DNA of 6,058 nucleotides. It comes from an uncultured Nitrospina sp. (GTDB lineage Bacteria > Nitrospinota > Nitrospinia > Nitrospinales > VA-1). The notes below the pieces were generated by a model that worked only from the letters and a program-made list of their open reading frames with translations, did not search any database and was not told where the DNA came from. The translations under genes were made by a program, and so were the position numbers. Positions 4,235 through 6,058 of this stretch are shown here, in pieces. The stretch lies in contig CATMOP010000135.1 of NCBI GenBank assembly GCA_950072225.1, forward strand, positions 1-6,058, in the 5' to 3' direction. Positions within the stretch are counted from its first letter, which is position 1, and the number at the start of each line of letters is the position of its first letter.

Positions 4235-6058
4235 TTGAAATTTGAAGATGTATTAGGAGCCCAGGTTCTTCTCCTGGATGGAGCCATGGGGACCATGGTG
4301 CAAAACCTGATGTTGGAGGATTCTGCTTTCGGCGGTCCCGCGTTTAAAATGCTGACCGATCTCTTGATTTTTTCTCGTCCGGATGACCTGGAAGGCATCC
4401 ACCTGAAATACCTGCAGGCGGGGGCCAACCTGATCGAGACCAACACCTTCGGGGCTTCTCCCCTGCGTTTGGCCGAATTTGACTTTAAGGATATTAACCT
4501 TGCCGATATCCAAGCCATTCCGAAAGAGCTGAACCTGAAAGAGTCGGATTATTCTGCCATCACCTGGCACTTGAATGTTGAGGGGTGCCGAATCGCCAGA
4601 AGGGCGATAGACCGGTATAAAGCCTCGTCGGACTATGATGGGCGGCCTTTGTTCATTGCCGGTTCCATCGGGCCTTCCAATTATGTCATTTCCAAGACCG
4701 AGGCCGATCTCAAAAAAGCCACCTGGGCCCAAATTGTTGACAACAATAAAAAGCAGGTCCTGGGTTTGATCGAAGGCGGTGCCGATGTTCTTTTGTTTGA
4801 AACGCAACAGGATATTCTGGAGTTGAAGGCTTCACTGATCGGAGCCAACAAAGCTTTCGAGGAATCCGGTAAAAAGCTTCCCATTATTGCCCAGGTCACG
4901 GTGGATAATTTTTCCAAAATGCAGATTTTTAATACCGATATTCATGCGGCCTACGTTGCTGTGCAGGGCATGGGAATTTCTGCCTTTGGCATCAACTGCA
5001 ATACCGGCCCGGAGCTGATGCAAAAAACGGTGGAAAAACTGAGTCGAGTCTGCCGTCACCCCATATCCATCGTGCCCAATGCCGGGCAACCGGTTTCTGA
5101 AGATGGCAAAACCTGCTACAAGCTGCAACCTGAAGAGATGGCGGATTATGTCGAACGTTTCGTAACAGAATTCGGGGTCGCCATTGTTGGTGGCTGCTGC
5201 GGAACCACTCCGGACCATATTCGTGTCCTGTCAAACCGGTTGAAAGGCGTGGTGCCACAACGGACTTTACCTGCCGGCAAGGTTTATGTTTCGGGTCCGC
5301 AGGAAGCGGTGGTCCTGGACAGTTCGGAGGGCTTGGTTCGCATTGGGGAAAGGCTGAACGTAAGGGGTAGTAAAAAGGTACGCGAAGCGGTGGAGAGGGA
5401 CGATGGAATTCAGATGACCATTTTGGAAGAGGTGGTGCAAGAGCAGGTCAAGGACTTGGGAATCGAAATCATTGATGTTTGTATGGACAGCAATGTCGTG
5501 GAAACGGAAGTGGTATTGCCCGAAATAATTTATGCATTGACCAGTGACTTTAAAGGTGTCATGTGTCTCGACTCCTTTTCGGTGGAAGCGCTCCAGGTTG
5601 CCATCGAAACCTATCCGGGAAGGCCGATTATCAATTCCATCAGCTTGGAAGAATATAAAGAGGGGGTGAGCAAGCTGGAGGCGGTGCTGTCTCAAACTGT
5701 GGAACATTGCCCCCTCTATATTGCTTTGGTGAACGGGCCAAAAGGACCGGGCCAGACCGCAGATGAAAAATATGAGTTGGCCGCGGAAATTGTTAAACAG
5801 GCTGGGGAAAAATTTAATGTGACACCCGACCAAATTCTTATTGATGTCAATGCCTACCCCATTGGATCGGAATCGGTGGAGGGGCTCAATTTTTGCGCCG
5901 AGACTTTAAAATGTCTGCCGCGTATCAAAGCCATTCATCCGGATCTTAAAACCAGCATGGGTGTGGGCAACCTGACCAACGGGCTCGCCGCCAAGCCGTA
6001 TATGCGAAAGGTGCTGACCAGTGTTTTCCTGGACGAAGCTAGAACGGGCGGGCTGGAC
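4235..6058 (+). CDS. metH: Cobalamin-dependent methionine synthase, N-terminal half
   Basis: The frame stays open for 608 codons to the window edge; full MetH is about 1,200 residues. The enzyme moves the methyl group of 5-methyltetrahydrofolate through cobalamin to homocysteine, making methionine in the cytoplasm. The homocysteine module at 1-335 shows DGAMGT at 15-20, ETNTFGAS at 68-75, GSIGPSN at 143-149 and the three zinc-ligand cysteines, Cys255 (INCNTGPE) and Cys321/Cys322 (GGCCGTTP). The methyltetrahydrofolate module begins near 365 with RIGERLNVRGS (369-379), then LDSFSVEAL (445-453), IDVNAYPIGS (536-545) and SMGVGNLTNGLA (574-585). Compared with the E. coli type there are about 20 extra residues near 88-108, and the usual NVSF-like motif reads NLTNG. 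The cobalamin and reactivation modules lie outside the window, so it is not shown that they are on the same chain. The start is TTG. The gene appears to have its own promoter, with no cotranscription evidence from the lipoprotein gene 186 bases upstream. Confidence 0.95.
   Translation, partial: MKFEDVLGAQVLLLDGAMGTMVQNLMLEDSAFGGPAFKMLTDLLIFSRPDDLEGIHLKYLQAGANLIETNTFGASPLRLAEFDFKDINLADIQAIPKELNLKESDYSAITWHLNVEGCRIARRAIDRYKASSDYDGRPLFIAGSIGPSNYVISKTEADLKKATWAQIVDNNKKQVLGLIEGGADVLLFETQQDILELKASLIGANKAFEESGKKLPIIAQVTVDNFSKMQIFNTDIHAAYVAVQGMGISAFGINCNTGPELMQKTVEKLSRVCRHPISIVPNAGQPVSEDGKTCYKLQPEEMADYVERFVTEFGVAIVGGCCGTTPDHIRVLSNRLKGVVPQRTLPAGKVYVSGPQEAVVLDSSEGLVRIGERLNVRGSKKVREAVERDDGIQMTILEEVVQEQVKDLGIEIIDVCMDSNVVETEVVLPEIIYALTSDFKGVMCLDSFSVEALQVAIETYPGRPIINSISLEEYKEGVSKLEAVLSQTVEHCPLYIALVNGPKGPGQTADEKYELAAEIVKQAGEKFNVTPDQILIDVNAYPIGSESVEGLNFCAETLKCLPRIKAIHPDLKTSMGVGNLTNGLAAKPYMRKVLTSVFLDEARTGGLD

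Noticed and set aside
4253..5833. Several open frames of 78-188 codons on the minus strand opposite metH
   Set aside because: All lie antisense to a strongly conserved gene, show no recognisable domains, and overlap one another. They are by-products of the metH codon pattern.
1..6058. CRISPR arrays, tRNA/rRNA genes, transposases, phage or defence genes
   Set aside because: No spaced direct repeats, RNA gene folds, transposase motifs or defence-family domains were visible on either strand.

Overview
The window looks like ordinary chromosome of a Gram-negative, cobalamin-using bacterium of roughly balanced base composition. Three things point that way: a lipoprotein signal peptide ending in a clear lipobox, a sugar aminotransferase of the surface-polysaccharide type, and a B12-dependent methionine synthase. 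The ParB-like protein and the long TPR protein resemble proteins of Nitrospinota or the former Deltaproteobacteria. That is an impression from protein style and not a proven placement. I see no plasmid, phage, CRISPR or defence-system hallmarks, and no RNA genes.

Layout, left to right. (1) 1-567 (+) is the C-terminal half of a DegT/DnrJ/EryC1/StrS-family PLP aminotransferase, cut by the window edge. (2) 568-734 is a short spacer carrying a palindromic repeat. (3) 735-2006 (+) is a TPR-repeat protein gene broken by two single-base frameshifts, one near 974 and one in an A7 run at 1887-1893. (4) 2007-2187 is a convergent intergenic region. It holds an inverted copy of the same palindromic repeat directly after the TPR stop codon, followed by a G-rich, hairpin-bearing element. 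(5) 2188-3162 (-) is a stand-alone ParB-like protein with no ParA beside it. (6) 3161-4048 (+) is a lipoprotein with a formylglycine-generating-enzyme (SUMF1) fold that lacks the catalytic cysteines. Genes 5 and 6 are divergent, and their start codons lie on opposite strands of one CATG. (7) 4049-4234 is a leader region with a good -10 box, a hairpin and a Shine-Dalgarno sequence. (8) 4235-6058 (+) is metH, open at the right edge, starting at TTG and covering the homocysteine- and methyltetrahydrofolate-binding modules.

The genes do not form one obvious pathway. The aminotransferase probably ends an upstream polysaccharide or glycan cluster. The TPR gene, flanked by inverted repeats and frameshifted, is either decaying or carries sequence errors. 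The ParB-like/SUMF1-like divergent pair is the only unit whose arrangement forces co-evolution. metH appears to be an independent transcription unit for methionine synthesis. The points most worth a second look are the shared CATG start, the double frameshift, the inverted repeat around the TPR gene, the cysteine-free SUMF1 lipoprotein, and the variant motifs in MetH.
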